From Orrella daihaiensis (GTDB lineage: Bacteria > Pseudomonadota > Gammaproteobacteria > Burkholderiales > Burkholderiaceae_B), in assembly GCF_022811525.1 (NCBI RefSeq), contig NZ_CP063982.1:2418001-2482000 (forward strand): 64,000 nt of DNA, given 5' to 3'. A program made the position numbers and the translations under genes. The notes below the pieces were generated by a model that saw only the letters and a program-made list of their open reading frames with translations, was not told the DNA's origin and did no database searches. Below, one piece after another: positions 1-8,532 of this stretch (its first letter is position 1; each line of letters starts with the position of its first letter).

Positions 1-677
1 GTCCAAAGCCAGTGACTCGTGCGAGCATGGCACCCGCAGAAGCACCCCCAGTTCAGACCCGAACCATGATCGAACCACAAGCGGTTGAAAAAACCGCGGC
101 ATCGGCTCCTGAATCCATGACGTCAAGAGTCCCAGTACAAGCTGAGACTCAAGCAAGCATGTCCAGCCCAACAAGCCCCATGAGCGATGCGCCGTCGGTG
201 GCTGTTGCGGCTGCCACTGCCACCGTACCGGTTGCTACCACCACTAAAGCCCCGTCCGCTGCGAACGCACCCGTTGCCCTTGATGGCCTGCAACAAAAGT
301 CTGCCAGCTGGCCAATTGCGACCAAGCCTGCCAATGTCTTCGGTGCCAAGGGGCCAGACGGCAGTGCATGGCGTGGTCTGGTTTACAAATCGCCAGCCAA
401 GACCCCGGTTAAAGCTATTGAGCCAGGCAAAGTTGTATTTGCCCAACCACTTCGTGGCTATGGCAACGTCATCATTATTGACCACGGTAAGAACTACACC
501 AGCATCTATGGTTACAACGAGGCTCTGACCAAGAATGTCGGTGACACCGTGCGCAAGGGTGAGACCATTGCGTTGGTTGGGGATACGGGGCCGTTGGCTG
601 ATGAAGCGCTTTACTTTGAAATCCGCAAAGGCAGCGTACCAATTGATCCGTCGATCTATCTGGCTAGCAACCCCTAA
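1..677 (+). CDS. EnvC-like LytM/M23 murein hydrolase activator, 5' partial
   Basis: The reading frame is open to the left edge of the window, so the N-terminus (normally signal peptide and coiled coil) is missing. What remains is a linker rich in Ala, Pro, Thr and Val, then a LytM (M23) domain over about the last 120 residues. That domain shows an RGYGNVIIIDHG segment, a YTSIYGYN segment and a C-terminal LYFEIRKG segment. In active M23 peptidases the last segment holds an HxH zinc motif. Here LYFEIR replaces it, as in EnvC, so the domain is probably a degenerate, non-catalytic activator of periplasmic amidases at the septum. The window cuts off the coiled coil that would separate EnvC from NlpD. 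Confidence 0.85.
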   Translation, partial: PKPVTRASMAPAEAPPVQTRTMIEPQAVEKTAASAPESMTSRVPVQAETQASMSSPTSPMSDAPSVAVAAATATVPVATTTKAPSAANAPVALDGLQQKSASWPIATKPANVFGAKGPDGSAWRGLVYKSPAKTPVKAIEPGKVVFAQPLRGYGNVIIIDHGKNYTSIYGYNEALTKNVGDTVRKGETIALVGDTGPLADEALYFEIRKGSVPIDPSIYLASNP

Positions 678-686
678 GCCTAGTCG

Positions 687-1292
687 TCAGGGGCACAGCC
701 ACTGACACTGCCCGGCAGCGAATCGGGCCCGGCGATGCCGCCCGAGCCCAAGCTCAAGCCAGTCCATCTCTTTGATTTGTGCGGTCAGAACGGCGAAGTA
801 GTTTTCTGGTTCGTTTTCGTCGGACAGCGCAGCATCATCGATATTAGGCTTGTCGGTTGCATCAGACGACTTTATCTCTGGCATTGGCTCTCCCGGCGGC
901 AAGTACCCGAGATAGTCACTTGCTGCCCTGGTTTGTTTGACTATTTGCCAAAGCGATTCAACATAAGGTCCGTCGGTTTGAATCGACATGTCAGCACGAA
1001 CGCGCAATTGCCATTGCAACTTCGCACTCCAAAACACCAGACATGCCGATGACTGTTCAACGAGTTCAGCCACTTTAGCGCTGCGACGATCGGTATATAT
1101 TTCCAGCATGCCGCCACCTTCAACTTGCTTGGCCCTGCGTAGCACCACTGTTCTGGCGTTAACTATGCCGTTGGCGCTAGCCGTGGCCAATACCGGCGTG
1201 CGCCAGCCATGGTGGCGATCATGAGTAGCTCGCAAAAGCTCTTTCCAAATCTGCTGTTGAATTTCTTCAGGTAAGTGATATGTGGGTCTCAT
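687..1292 (-). CDS. PNPOx-like flavin-binding protein
   Basis: This 201-residue protein resembles the pyridoxamine 5'-phosphate oxidase-like split-barrel family. The N-terminal half has the typical pattern of the fold: a short helix, an RTPVLATASANG strand, a VNARTVVLR strand and a LEIYTDRRSAKVAEL segment, which in PdxH-type proteins contacts FMN. The C-terminal part carries an acidic, low-complexity insert at about residues 135-160, and the ending LELGLGRHRRARF resembles the dimer-interface end of PdxH. It converges on the EnvC-like gene with a 9-base gap. Overall similarity to true PdxH is partial, so a general FMN-dependent oxidoreductase role is safer than vitamin B6 synthesis. Confidence 0.8.
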   Translation of the reverse strand: MRPTYHLPEEIQQQIWKELLRATHDRHHGWRTPVLATASANGIVNARTVVLRRAKQVEGGGMLEIYTDRRSAKVAELVEQSSACLVFWSAKLQWQLRVRADMSIQTDGPYVESLWQIVKQTRAASDYLGYLPPGEPMPEIKSSDATDKPNIDDAALSDENEPENYFAVLTAQIKEMDWLELGLGRHRRARFAAGQCQWLCP

Positions 1293-1556
1293 CTTAGAGA
1301 GTGTGCACAGTACTTCTGTGACAAAAGAATATTAGGTTCAAACCAAATACGCTGTAACTCAAATACTCCTCAGGCAAACAAGGCTGACGTTCGTTTCTTG
1401 ATAATCAAAGGGAAGACTGCTATGCGCCATAGACATTTCAGCCATGGTTTTAACACTGAGTGTACGTTAAATTAGAACATTGACTGTCTTTCAGAGTGCG
1501 CTATGGATACGCTTGGTTGCATGGCGATATGCCCCTGCGGCGGTAAACTGAAATAC

Positions 1557-1561
1557 AGGAG
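1557..1561 (+). promoter_or_regulatory. Shine-Dalgarno AGGAG supporting a TTG start
   Basis: AGGAG lies five bases before the TTG at 1567. No ATG in frame near this point would keep the conserved N-terminal cation-ATPase domain whole, so the site supports TTG as the start of the P-type ATPase. Confidence 0.6.
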
Positions 1562-1566
1562 CCACC

Positions 1567-4290
1567 TTGAAATCTGCTGACCTACTCACATCTGCACACA
1601 CTGAATCAATCCAAGCCATATTAGATAAGGTTGAGTCAAGCCCACTCGGGCTTGATGAGTCTGTAGCTCAAGCCAGACAAAAAACATTTGGGCCCAACCA
1701 GCTACCCGAGGCAGTCAGCCCGAGCATTGTTAGCATCTTTATTCGGCAATTTAAAAGCCCTCTGATTTATGTCCTACTTTTAGCTGGCGTTATATCACTG
1801 GCGATTGAGGCGTTTAGCGACGCGGCTTTTATATTTGTCGTGCTCCTGATCAATGCTGGCATTGGCCTGTTCCAGGAATACCGTGCTGAGCAATCAGCCC
1901 AGGCGTTAAAGAGCTTAGCCGCTGGTCATGCCCTTGTCTTGCGTGGCGGTGAAGTATTTGACGTTGATGCACGCATACTGGTGCCAGGCGATATCGTGCT
2001 CGTAGAGTCAGGCGCCAAAGTACCCGCAGACCTGCGCTTGATCGATTCGCATGACTTAAGTGTCGATGAGTCGGTGCTCACTGGTGAGTCAGCTGTTGCC
2101 CACAAAGATGCCACGCTTTCACTAACAGCCGAGACACCACTAGCTGACCGGGACAACATGTTGTTCGCTGGCTCCCTGGTTAACACCGGACGAGGCCGTG
2201 GTGTGGTCACTGCTACCGGATTGAATACTGAACTTGGCAAAATTGCGACTTCGGTGCTGGGACGTGTAGCAACCAAAGCACCGCTGATTGTGCGCATGGA
2301 GAAATTCACGCACCGGATCACTATCGTCACTGGCCTGGTGTGCGTTTTATTGGTGGGGATCTCTGTTACTCAAGGCGCGAGTTTGACCTCAATGCTGCTT
2401 TTGGCGGTCGCCCTTGCCGTATCAGCCATTCCAGAAGGGCTGCCCGTGGCACTGACTGTGGCGCTTTCTGTTGGCATGGAGCGCATGGCCAAGCGTGGTG
2501 TGATTGTCAGACGTTTAGTGGCTGTCGAAGCACTTGGGTCGTGCACATACATTGCGTCAGATAAAACAGGTACCTTGACCGTCAATCAGCTAACTGTTCG
2601 ACAAATCCAGTTTCCCGAACAAGATCAATGGGGGGTTTCAGGCGAGGGTCTCGAACCCGAGGGAGAAATAAGGGCAACGACTAGCCTAGATCAAGCCAGC
2701 GCTGATCTACTGGTCAGTAATCTTGCACAAACCATGACGTTACCCAACGAGGCAGTTCTATCACAACGCGATGGGCAATGGGAAGGCCATGGAGACAGTG
2801 TTGATCTTGCATTATTGGTCTTCGCACATAAAGCCGGTGTCAGTCCTACACAATGCCTAAACAAGTGCCCAGAGTTTGCAATGATTCCCTATGAATCTGA
2901 GCGACAGTTTGCAGCAAGCTTGAATCTGGTGGATGGCCAGCTCAAAGTATTTGTCAAAGGATCCCTCGAACGACTCTTGCCCATGTGCAACACCATGCGC
3001 TGCGCCGATGGCGAGAAAGACATCGATCCACAAACGATTACGCAGCAAGCCTTTAACCTCGCAGCACGCGGTTATCGGGTTTTAGCAGCTGCCAACGGAC
3101 TTCTCGATATAGAGGTCAACGCAAACGCTAGCCATGAACTGACAACAGAACAACTTCAAGGACTTTGTTTTGTGGGGCTTGTAGCAATGAGTGACCCACC
3201 TCGACCAGAGGCTGCCATGGCTGTCGCCAATTGCCGGGCTGCTGGCATCACGGTGGCCATGGTCACGGGCGATCACCCACAAACCGCCTTGGCCATCGCT
3301 CGCGAAGTTGGGTTTGCGGATAAGCCAAACGAAGTAGTGACTGGCACGCAACTACAAGAAGCGGTCAGTGCAGGGCAAGATCAATTCGATGTCTTGTGCC
3401 GAGGTGCACGGGTGTTTGCGCGGGTTGAGCCACAACAGAAATTACAGATCGTCGAATCGCTGCAGCGGCAAGGTCACTTTGTTGCGGTCACAGGCGATGG
3501 TGCCAACGATGCCCCAGCGTTAAGAGCAGCTCAAGTGGGTGTAGCCATGGGCATGCGTGGCACGGATGTCGCCAAAGAGACCTCGGACATCGTCATTACC
3601 GACGATAACTTTTCTTCGATTGTCGCGGGCATCGAACAAGGCCGACTAGCCTACGCCAACGTCAGAAAAGTGATTTTTCTGCTGATTTCAACCGGAGCGG
3701 CTGAAGTTATTCTGTTCGCGCTGGCACTGATGGCTGGCTTGCCACTGCCACTGCTGGCGGTACAGTTACTTTGGCTCAATCTGGTAACCAATGGTATTCA
3801 GGACATCGCACTCGCCTTTGAACCAACCGAAGGCAACGAACTGAGACAACCGCCACGCCCCCCAAATCAAGGGGTGTTTGACAAAGTCATGCTGCAGCGC
3901 ATGTTGCTCTCGGCAATTGCAATGGGCACGGTCGCGTTTGGTACATATTATTGGTTATTGAAGGCAGGCTGGAGTGTAGAAGGTGCACGCAATCTGGTGC
4001 TCTTATTAATGGTGATGTTTGAGAACCTTCATGCGTTTAACAGCCGTTCTGAAACCCAATCGGTATTCACCATGAATCCGCTTAAAAACAAATTATTGCT
4101 TTTTAGCGTCATCGCGGCGCAGTTACTACACGTAGGTGCCATCTATACGCCGGGCCTAAACGAAGTGCTTGGCCTACAAGCTATCAATTGGCAAGAATGG
4201 GCAGCGATGCTGGTCATCGCCCTGTCTCTTGTGCTGGTTAATGAGGCCTATAAAGTATGGCGTGTGAGCCGCACCCAATCATTGCCTTAA
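1567..4290 (+). CDS. P-type (P2-like) cation-transporting ATPase
   Basis: This 907-residue membrane ATPase has the full P-type set: N-terminal cation-ATPase domain, TGES actuator loop near residue 172, PEGLP in M4 near 288, the DKTGTLT phosphorylation site near 331, GDGANDAPA hinge near 642, and a C-terminal set of membrane segments. It belongs to the PMCA/SERCA-like HAD-IC group. Two Ca2+-liganding positions of SERCA differ. The M5 stretch reads STGAAE where SERCA has SSNVGE, and M6 reads NLVTNGIQD where SERCA has NLVTDG. The M4 Glu and M5 Glu remain. The transported ion is therefore uncertain. Translation probably begins at TTG after AGGAG. It stands alone, with no partner gene. Confidence 0.93.
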   Translation: MKSADLLTSAHTESIQAILDKVESSPLGLDESVAQARQKTFGPNQLPEAVSPSIVSIFIRQFKSPLIYVLLLAGVISLAIEAFSDAAFIFVVLLINAGIGLFQEYRAEQSAQALKSLAAGHALVLRGGEVFDVDARILVPGDIVLVESGAKVPADLRLIDSHDLSVDESVLTGESAVAHKDATLSLTAETPLADRDNMLFAGSLVNTGRGRGVVTATGLNTELGKIATSVLGRVATKAPLIVRMEKFTHRITIVTGLVCVLLVGISVTQGASLTSMLLLAVALAVSAIPEGLPVALTVALSVGMERMAKRGVIVRRLVAVEALGSCTYIASDKTGTLTVNQLTVRQIQFPEQDQWGVSGEGLEPEGEIRATTSLDQASADLLVSNLAQTMTLPNEAVLSQRDGQWEGHGDSVDLALLVFAHKAGVSPTQCLNKCPEFAMIPYESERQFAASLNLVDGQLKVFVKGSLERLLPMCNTMRCADGEKDIDPQTITQQAFNLAARGYRVLAAANGLLDIEVNANASHELTTEQLQGLCFVGLVAMSDPPRPEAAMAVANCRAAGITVAMVTGDHPQTALAIAREVGFADKPNEVVTGTQLQEAVSAGQDQFDVLCRGARVFARVEPQQKLQIVESLQRQGHFVAVTGDGANDAPALRAAQVGVAMGMRGTDVAKETSDIVITDDNFSSIVAGIEQGRLAYANVRKVIFLLISTGAAEVILFALALMAGLPLPLLAVQLLWLNLVTNGIQDIALAFEPTEGNELRQPPRPPNQGVFDKVMLQRMLLSAIAMGTVAFGTYYWLLKAGWSVEGARNLVLLLMVMFENLHAFNSRSETQSVFTMNPLKNKLLLFSVIAAQLLHVGAIYTPGLNEVLGLQAINWQEWAAMLVIALSLVLVNEAYKVWRVSRTQSLP

Positions 4291-4322
4291 CCTGAGCGAC
4301 CGACTATTTACCTTGCTCCTCA

Positions 4323-5267
4323 CTAGTGAGCTTTGAACGATTCACTGTCGTTACCATCCTCGTCGTCCTCTAGCGCCTGTAGATCAGATATCAACATTTG
4401 ATAGAGTGCCCGCATCTCAAAATCGAGCTCAAGGTGCCAGGACTCACCAAGCTCATTGATGATGGGTGCAATTCGACTGTGGGCATCGGCAACTGCCTCT
4501 TGCACAAACTCAGGCAATACCGCAGGTGCCACACCGCAAAGCAGGTGCATATCATTAGCCGACACCACTTGAGCGTAGATCACGTCGCCCTCTTCAAGCA
4601 TATCCACTAGCACTTGTGCATACACTTGCCTTTTTTGCGGCACGATCAAGTCTTCTAGAATCACAAAGGGGCCTGGGCCAACGGCGTTGACCTTAAAAAA
4701 GCTGTAGGGTGCTTGCGCGGCCGCCTCAATAAACTGACGCTCCTTGACCGACAGCACCAGGTTGGCAGCCGGACTGTCTGGACCATCTGCGCCATCCACC
4801 GAATTCATGAACATGATGGCAATGGGCGGTAAAGCTATCTGAGGCTCATCTTCATCCTCATTCGCCATTTCATCGTCATCTAGGGAATCAGACAGGATCT
4901 CGTCGATGTCCTCATTGCTTAAGACTTCAATCTCTTTGAACGAGTTGTGATCACTATCGTCGAGTTCGTTTTCTGGAAAATCTTTAACGCCCGCGAGCAT
5001 TTCTTCGAGTCCGGCTTCAAGAGCAGACTCCGACACATCACGACGCCAATAGAATAATGCCCACGGAAAGAAATGTAACGCAGGCTCAGGATCCTCCAGA
5101 TCCATCGTTATGCTTTCATACAGATTGAACTCATCCCAGGCCTCATCAAGTATCTGCAGCTCACCTACCTGCTCGATGTAATCGAGCAGCCGCGACTGTA
5201 ATGTGACTTGGGTGTCAAAGAGTTCCTCGTGTGCAGCGACAGAAGCAGGGTCGAGTTGAGATTTCAT
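4323..5267 (-). CDS. acidic hypothetical protein, possibly related to SEC-C-associated proteins
   Basis: The protein is about 314 residues from the internal ATG at 5267 (MKSQLDPASV). An upstream TTG at 5330 would add 21 residues of unlikely sequence. The middle (about residues 110-165) is strongly acidic, with runs of Asp and Glu. The region after it, around APYSFFKVNAVGPGPFVILEDLIVP and EEGDVIYAQVVSANDMHLLCG, resembles the central domain I recall from proteobacterial proteins annotated as SEC-C motif proteins. The Cys-rich SEC-C motif itself is absent. No signal peptide or membrane segment is visible, so it is probably cytoplasmic. The function is unknown. Confidence 0.65.
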   Translation of the reverse strand: MKSQLDPASVAAHEELFDTQVTLQSRLLDYIEQVGELQILDEAWDEFNLYESITMDLEDPEPALHFFPWALFYWRRDVSESALEAGLEEMLAGVKDFPENELDDSDHNSFKEIEVLSNEDIDEILSDSLDDDEMANEDEDEPQIALPPIAIMFMNSVDGADGPDSPAANLVLSVKERQFIEAAAQAPYSFFKVNAVGPGPFVILEDLIVPQKRQVYAQVLVDMLEEGDVIYAQVVSANDMHLLCGVAPAVLPEFVQEAVADAHSRIAPIINELGESWHLELDFEMRALYQMLISDLQALEDDEDGNDSESFKAH

Positions 5268-5643
5268 AGCAGATATCCAGACAATGACTTGGCAGATGTT
5301 TGATTGTCGCAGATGTGGTCTGTGATGCAATGCCTGATGGATAGTGGCATTGACACCTCAACGTTTGTTAACGGCTTCTGAATGGCTTATCAACGTTATG
5401 GATACTCTGGGTCTGTTGCAATAAATCAGGTAAGGACATCAAGTAGTTGATACAACGACAACGACTTACATAACCCGACACCACCACACAGTTACGCGCG
5501 ATTCACAACAGTATGGTTGGCTTACGGCGTGTCATCACCACTGGCGAACCACTTGTGAAAGATTTCTCTTGGCGAGCACACCATTATCGACCTAAGCTAA
5601 TGAGGATGATTTACCTGATGGTTAACCGAATAAGAGTTAGACG
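5268..5643. other. intergenic region before glutamate dehydrogenase
   Basis: This stretch lies between two divergent genes and should contain both promoters. I see no ORF, RNA gene or clear operator. The short CCGAATAAG near 5626 resembles the -10 element of the ECF promoters described below, but there is no GTAACC 16 bases upstream, so I do not call a promoter. Confidence 0.4.
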
Positions 5644-6999
5644 ATGACCAACACAACCACCGCAACCAACGCAACCCCCACAAACGCTACCAATGTAACT
5701 GCTATCGGGCAAACCGAGATCCCCAGTCACCCACTGCCCTCGTACCTCAACCCCAATGACCTGGGTCCCTGGGGCACGTTCTTGCAGCAAGTAGATCGAG
5801 TAACACCCTATCTAGGCAACCTGTCACGCTGGGTGGAGACCTTAAAGCGGCCCAAGCGCATCCTGGTGGTGGATGTACCAATTTTTTTAGATAACGGTAC
5901 GGTTGCTCACTTTGAGGGTTATCGCGTTCAGCACAACACCAGTCGCGGCCCAGGCAAAGGCGGCGTTCGATTTCATCAGGACGTGACCTTGTCTGAAGTG
6001 ATGGCACTGTCGGCTTGGATGTCGATTAAAAACGCTGCAGTCAATGTACCTTATGGTGGCGCCAAAGGCGGCATTCGAGTCGACCCCCGCAAGCTATCGA
6101 TCGGTGAGCTCGAGCGGGTCACTCGTCGCTACACCAGCGAGATTGGCATCATCATTGGCCCAAGCAAAGACATTCCGGCACCCGACGTCAACACCAATGA
6201 AAAAATAATGGCCTGGATGATGGACACTTATTCCATGAATCAGGGCACTACCTCAACCGGTGTAGTAACTGGCAAGCCAATTGACTTGGGTGGCTCACTC
6301 GGGCGGCGTGAAGCCACTGGCCGTGGCGTCTTCACCGTTGGGGTGCAAGCAGCTCAACGCATTGGTTTGCCGATTGAGGGTGCTCGGGTTGCCGTGCAAG
6401 GCATGGGTAACGTAGGCGGCGTGGCCGCCAGACTCTTCTCTGAAGCAGGCGCACGGGTGGTCGCAGCACAAGATCATGGTGGCAGCATTTACAACGAAGC
6501 TGGACTGAACATGCCCGCCCTGCTTGAGCATGTCAGCAAAACCGGTACGGTCGCAGGTTTTGAAGACGCTGAAGTGCTGGCCAACGAGGCTTTCTGGCAA
6601 ACGCCTTGCGACATCCTGATTCCAGCGGCACTCGAAGGCCAAATTACCGAATTAAATGCTCATCAGATTCAAGCCCGCATGGTGATTGAAGGCGCCAACG
6701 GACCAACCACACCTCATGCAGATGACATCCTGAATGACCGCGGGGTCTTGATTGTGCCTGACGTGATCGCCAACGCCGGTGGCGTGACCGTAAGCTACTT
6801 TGAATGGGTGCAGGACTTCTCGAGCTTTTTCTGGAGCGAAGAAGAAATCAACAAGCGCTTGGTGGACATCATGAAAGGTGCGCTTGATGCCATCTGGCAA
6901 GTCTCAGCTGAGCACAATGTGAGCCTCAGAACCGCTACCTTTATCGTGGCTTGCAAGCGTATCCTGCACGCCCGGGATCTGAGGGGCTTGTATCCGTGA
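5644..6999 (+). CDS. gdhA: glutamate dehydrogenase (Glu/Leu/Phe/Val dehydrogenase family)
   Basis: The enzyme interconverts glutamate and 2-oxoglutarate plus ammonium with NAD(P). The 451-residue protein has the family's dimerisation and catalytic N-terminal domain, with GPGKGGVRFH and PYGGAKGGI (catalytic Lys near residue 139). These are followed by the PDVNTNEKIMAWMMDTYS segment and a C-terminal Rossmann domain with VAVQGMGNVGG. The length fits the hexameric bacterial type. The first 20 residues are low-complexity Thr, Asn and Ala and differ from the rest. They may be an unstructured extension, or the real start may lie slightly downstream. The gene is monocistronic by spacing. NAD against NADP preference cannot be read safely from the sequence. 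Confidence 0.93.
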   Translation: MTNTTTATNATPTNATNVTAIGQTEIPSHPLPSYLNPNDLGPWGTFLQQVDRVTPYLGNLSRWVETLKRPKRILVVDVPIFLDNGTVAHFEGYRVQHNTSRGPGKGGVRFHQDVTLSEVMALSAWMSIKNAAVNVPYGGAKGGIRVDPRKLSIGELERVTRRYTSEIGIIIGPSKDIPAPDVNTNEKIMAWMMDTYSMNQGTTSTGVVTGKPIDLGGSLGRREATGRGVFTVGVQAAQRIGLPIEGARVAVQGMGNVGGVAARLFSEAGARVVAAQDHGGSIYNEAGLNMPALLEHVSKTGTVAGFEDAEVLANEAFWQTPCDILIPAALEGQITELNAHQIQARMVIEGANGPTTPHADDILNDRGVLIVPDVIANAGGVTVSYFEWVQDFSSFFWSEEEINKRLVDIMKGALDAIWQVSAEHNVSLRTATFIVACKRILHARDLRGLYP

Positions 7000-7072
7000 T
7001 CGGTGTCAGCTCAGTTCGGCTGTGAATAAAATTTTGCATCTTGCAAACAACATTGCAATCAGGACCGTTTAG

Positions 7073-7580
7073 CGCGTAAAGCTCCGTTCTTCAGTCCGAG
7101 TGGGTAGTCAAGTACGCGATAGTGGCGTCGTACACGCCCTCTTACATAGCAAGGACTACGACGAGTTGCTTGGCCACGCGTTTTGCGGCAAAAGTTGGGA
7201 AGGCTTCGTGATTGAAAACATTCTGAATATGCTGCCCTCACCTGTTCAGGCGTTCTTTTATCGAACCACCAATGGAGCAGAGATCGATTGGGTGCTTGAG
7301 CTTGCGCCCAACAAATGATGGGCTATCGAAATCAAGGCAAGCCACCTCCCGAAATATGCTGCCCTCACCTGTTCAGGCGTTCTTTTATCGAACCACCAAT
7401 GGAGCAGAGATCGATTGGGTGCTTGAGCTTGCGCCCAACAAATGATGGGCTATCGAAATCAAGGCAAGCCACCTCCCGAAGCTAGAGCGTGGTTTGCAGG
7501 CGGCGTGCGAAGATTCATCGTTCGCAGAAAAATTTGTCGTGTACGCCTGCAGCGATGAGTTCCCATTAAAGGCGGCGTAA
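7073..7580 (+). pseudogene. remnant of an AAA ATPase (DUF4143 type), C-terminal part
   Basis: In one frame the sequence reads QVRDSGVVHALL, then LLGHAFCGKSWEGFVIENIL, then FFYRTTNGAEIDWVLELAP, the hallmark C-terminal DUF4143 nuclease-like region of the archaeal-type AAA ATPase family. A TGA at 7315-7317 interrupts it just before WAIEIKASHLP. A 127-bp tandem duplication then shifts the frame, and the true C-terminus (LERGLQAACEDSSF through a TAA at 7578) follows the second copy. The whole N-terminal ATPase domain is missing. It is clearly decayed. The family often behaves as accessory, toxin-antitoxin-like cargo. Confidence 0.75.
7226..7479 (+). repeat. 127-bp perfect tandem direct duplication
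   Basis: Copy 1 is 7226-7352 and copy 2 is 7353-7479. I aligned the two by eye and found them identical, beginning at AATATGCTGCCC and ending before the CCCGAA junction. The unit length is not a multiple of three, so it adds a frameshift to the ATPase remnant. Perfect identity suggests a recent event. Confidence 0.92.
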
Positions 7581-7676
7581 CGGTTACGTCGCTTTCCGGA
7601 ATCCGGCATCGAGTCGGGCAACTGCGACGCACAATTCACAACCAATACACCACCGGCCTGTATCACGATAAAGCTT

Positions 7677-8210
7677 TCAGTTGGCTCGTATGACACCGCA
7701 TGCGATTCGACTGCCCGCGTTTCCTGCGGGTTGGGTCATATGGTCATCCGGATCAGCGTGCACCACAATCGTGCGACCGAGAACATTATTTGCAGCACCA
7801 CTGGCTAACGAGACCTGTTGACTTATGGTTATCAGAGTTGCTCGTCCATCCTGAGTGGCTACCAGATTGGGTAAGTCACCGGCATGACTGTGCGACGAAT
7901 TCGGGCCGCCGTGAGGCATATCCTTGGGATTGAAGTGAGGTCCTGCGCTAGAAGCATCTGCTGTGTCACAGTCAGTGCCTTGATGCACATGAAATCCGTG
8001 AGCACTGCCCGGCTTCAACCCCTCGACCTGAGCATCAAACTGAATCCCATCATTCGTTTGCATCAGTTTCACCGTACCGCTTACCGAAGAGCCCGAGCGT
8101 GGCTCGAGCTGCGTGCTCGCCGTCTGAGCGATTGAATTTTGTGGCAAGTATGCAAACGCTGTTGTCAGCATAAGAGCCAGAGCACTTGAATAGTGCTTCA
8201 TGTCATGCAT
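7677..8210 (-). CDS. sodC: periplasmic Cu/Zn superoxide dismutase
   Basis: This enzyme dismutates superoxide in the periplasm. The 177-residue precursor has a signal peptide ending near SIAQT. It shows the Cu/Zn ligands HGFHVH, the His of GPHFNP, HAGDLPN and HADPDDH, and the C-terminal SRIACGVI with the conserved Cys of the structural disulphide. The ATG at 8210 follows GAGG at a normal distance, so I keep it over the Met three codons on. The gene is single, with the ECF sigma/anti-sigma pair further upstream on the same strand. Two palindromes at 8255-8273 are candidate operators. Confidence 0.95.
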   Translation of the reverse strand: MHDMKHYSSALALMLTTAFAYLPQNSIAQTASTQLEPRSGSSVSGTVKLMQTNDGIQFDAQVEGLKPGSAHGFHVHQGTDCDTADASSAGPHFNPKDMPHGGPNSSHSHAGDLPNLVATQDGRATLITISQQVSLASGAANNVLGRTIVVHADPDDHMTQPAGNAGSRIACGVIRAN

Positions 8211-8532
8211 GATGAGTACCTCAATTAGTGTTCATGTTCTGTCCTTGAATCATAAAGTAACTTAAAGTCACTTTGATTGAATCTCTTCACCGGGCCTAAA
8301 AAAATCTCTCGCCAGCCGACCAGACCTAGGTAGCTCTTACACCGAGACCAAGAGAAATTATTCATTTTTTTTCAGTAGGTTGAGCTACCCACGCGCCTAA
8401 AATTTTTTAGACAAATCGTGGCATTTCTAAAAAATGGGCTCGGATAGGAACTAACTTAACCACCAAAATAATCGAGCGGATCCAGCATAGAGCGTGACGC
8501 ACTCGACACTACAGGTTCCACAGAGCAACCAG
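8211..8532. other. intergenic region upstream of sodC
   Basis: No ORF with coding character is visible. The region holds the sodC promoter area, including the two AAGTNACTT palindromes, and the tail behind the anti-sigma gene. I see no convincing rho-independent terminator. Confidence 0.4.
8255..8273. promoter_or_regulatory. two AAGTNACTT palindromes one helical turn apart, upstream of sodC
   Basis: AAGTAACTT at 8255-8263 and AAGTCACTT at 8265-8273 are each near-perfect dyads. They sit 10 bp apart, centre to centre, about 45-63 bases before the sodC start. This geometry fits a pair of binding sites for a dimeric regulator. The regulator is not identifiable. Confidence 0.4.

Noticed and set aside
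1293..1566. Short plus-strand reading frame before the P-type ATPase
   Set aside because: The frame at 1275-1475 has no family resemblance and lies partly over the PNPOx-like gene start.
5605..5630. ECF promoter before glutamate dehydrogenase
   Set aside because: CCGAATAAG is present but the GTAACC box 16 bases upstream is not (GATGAT in that place).
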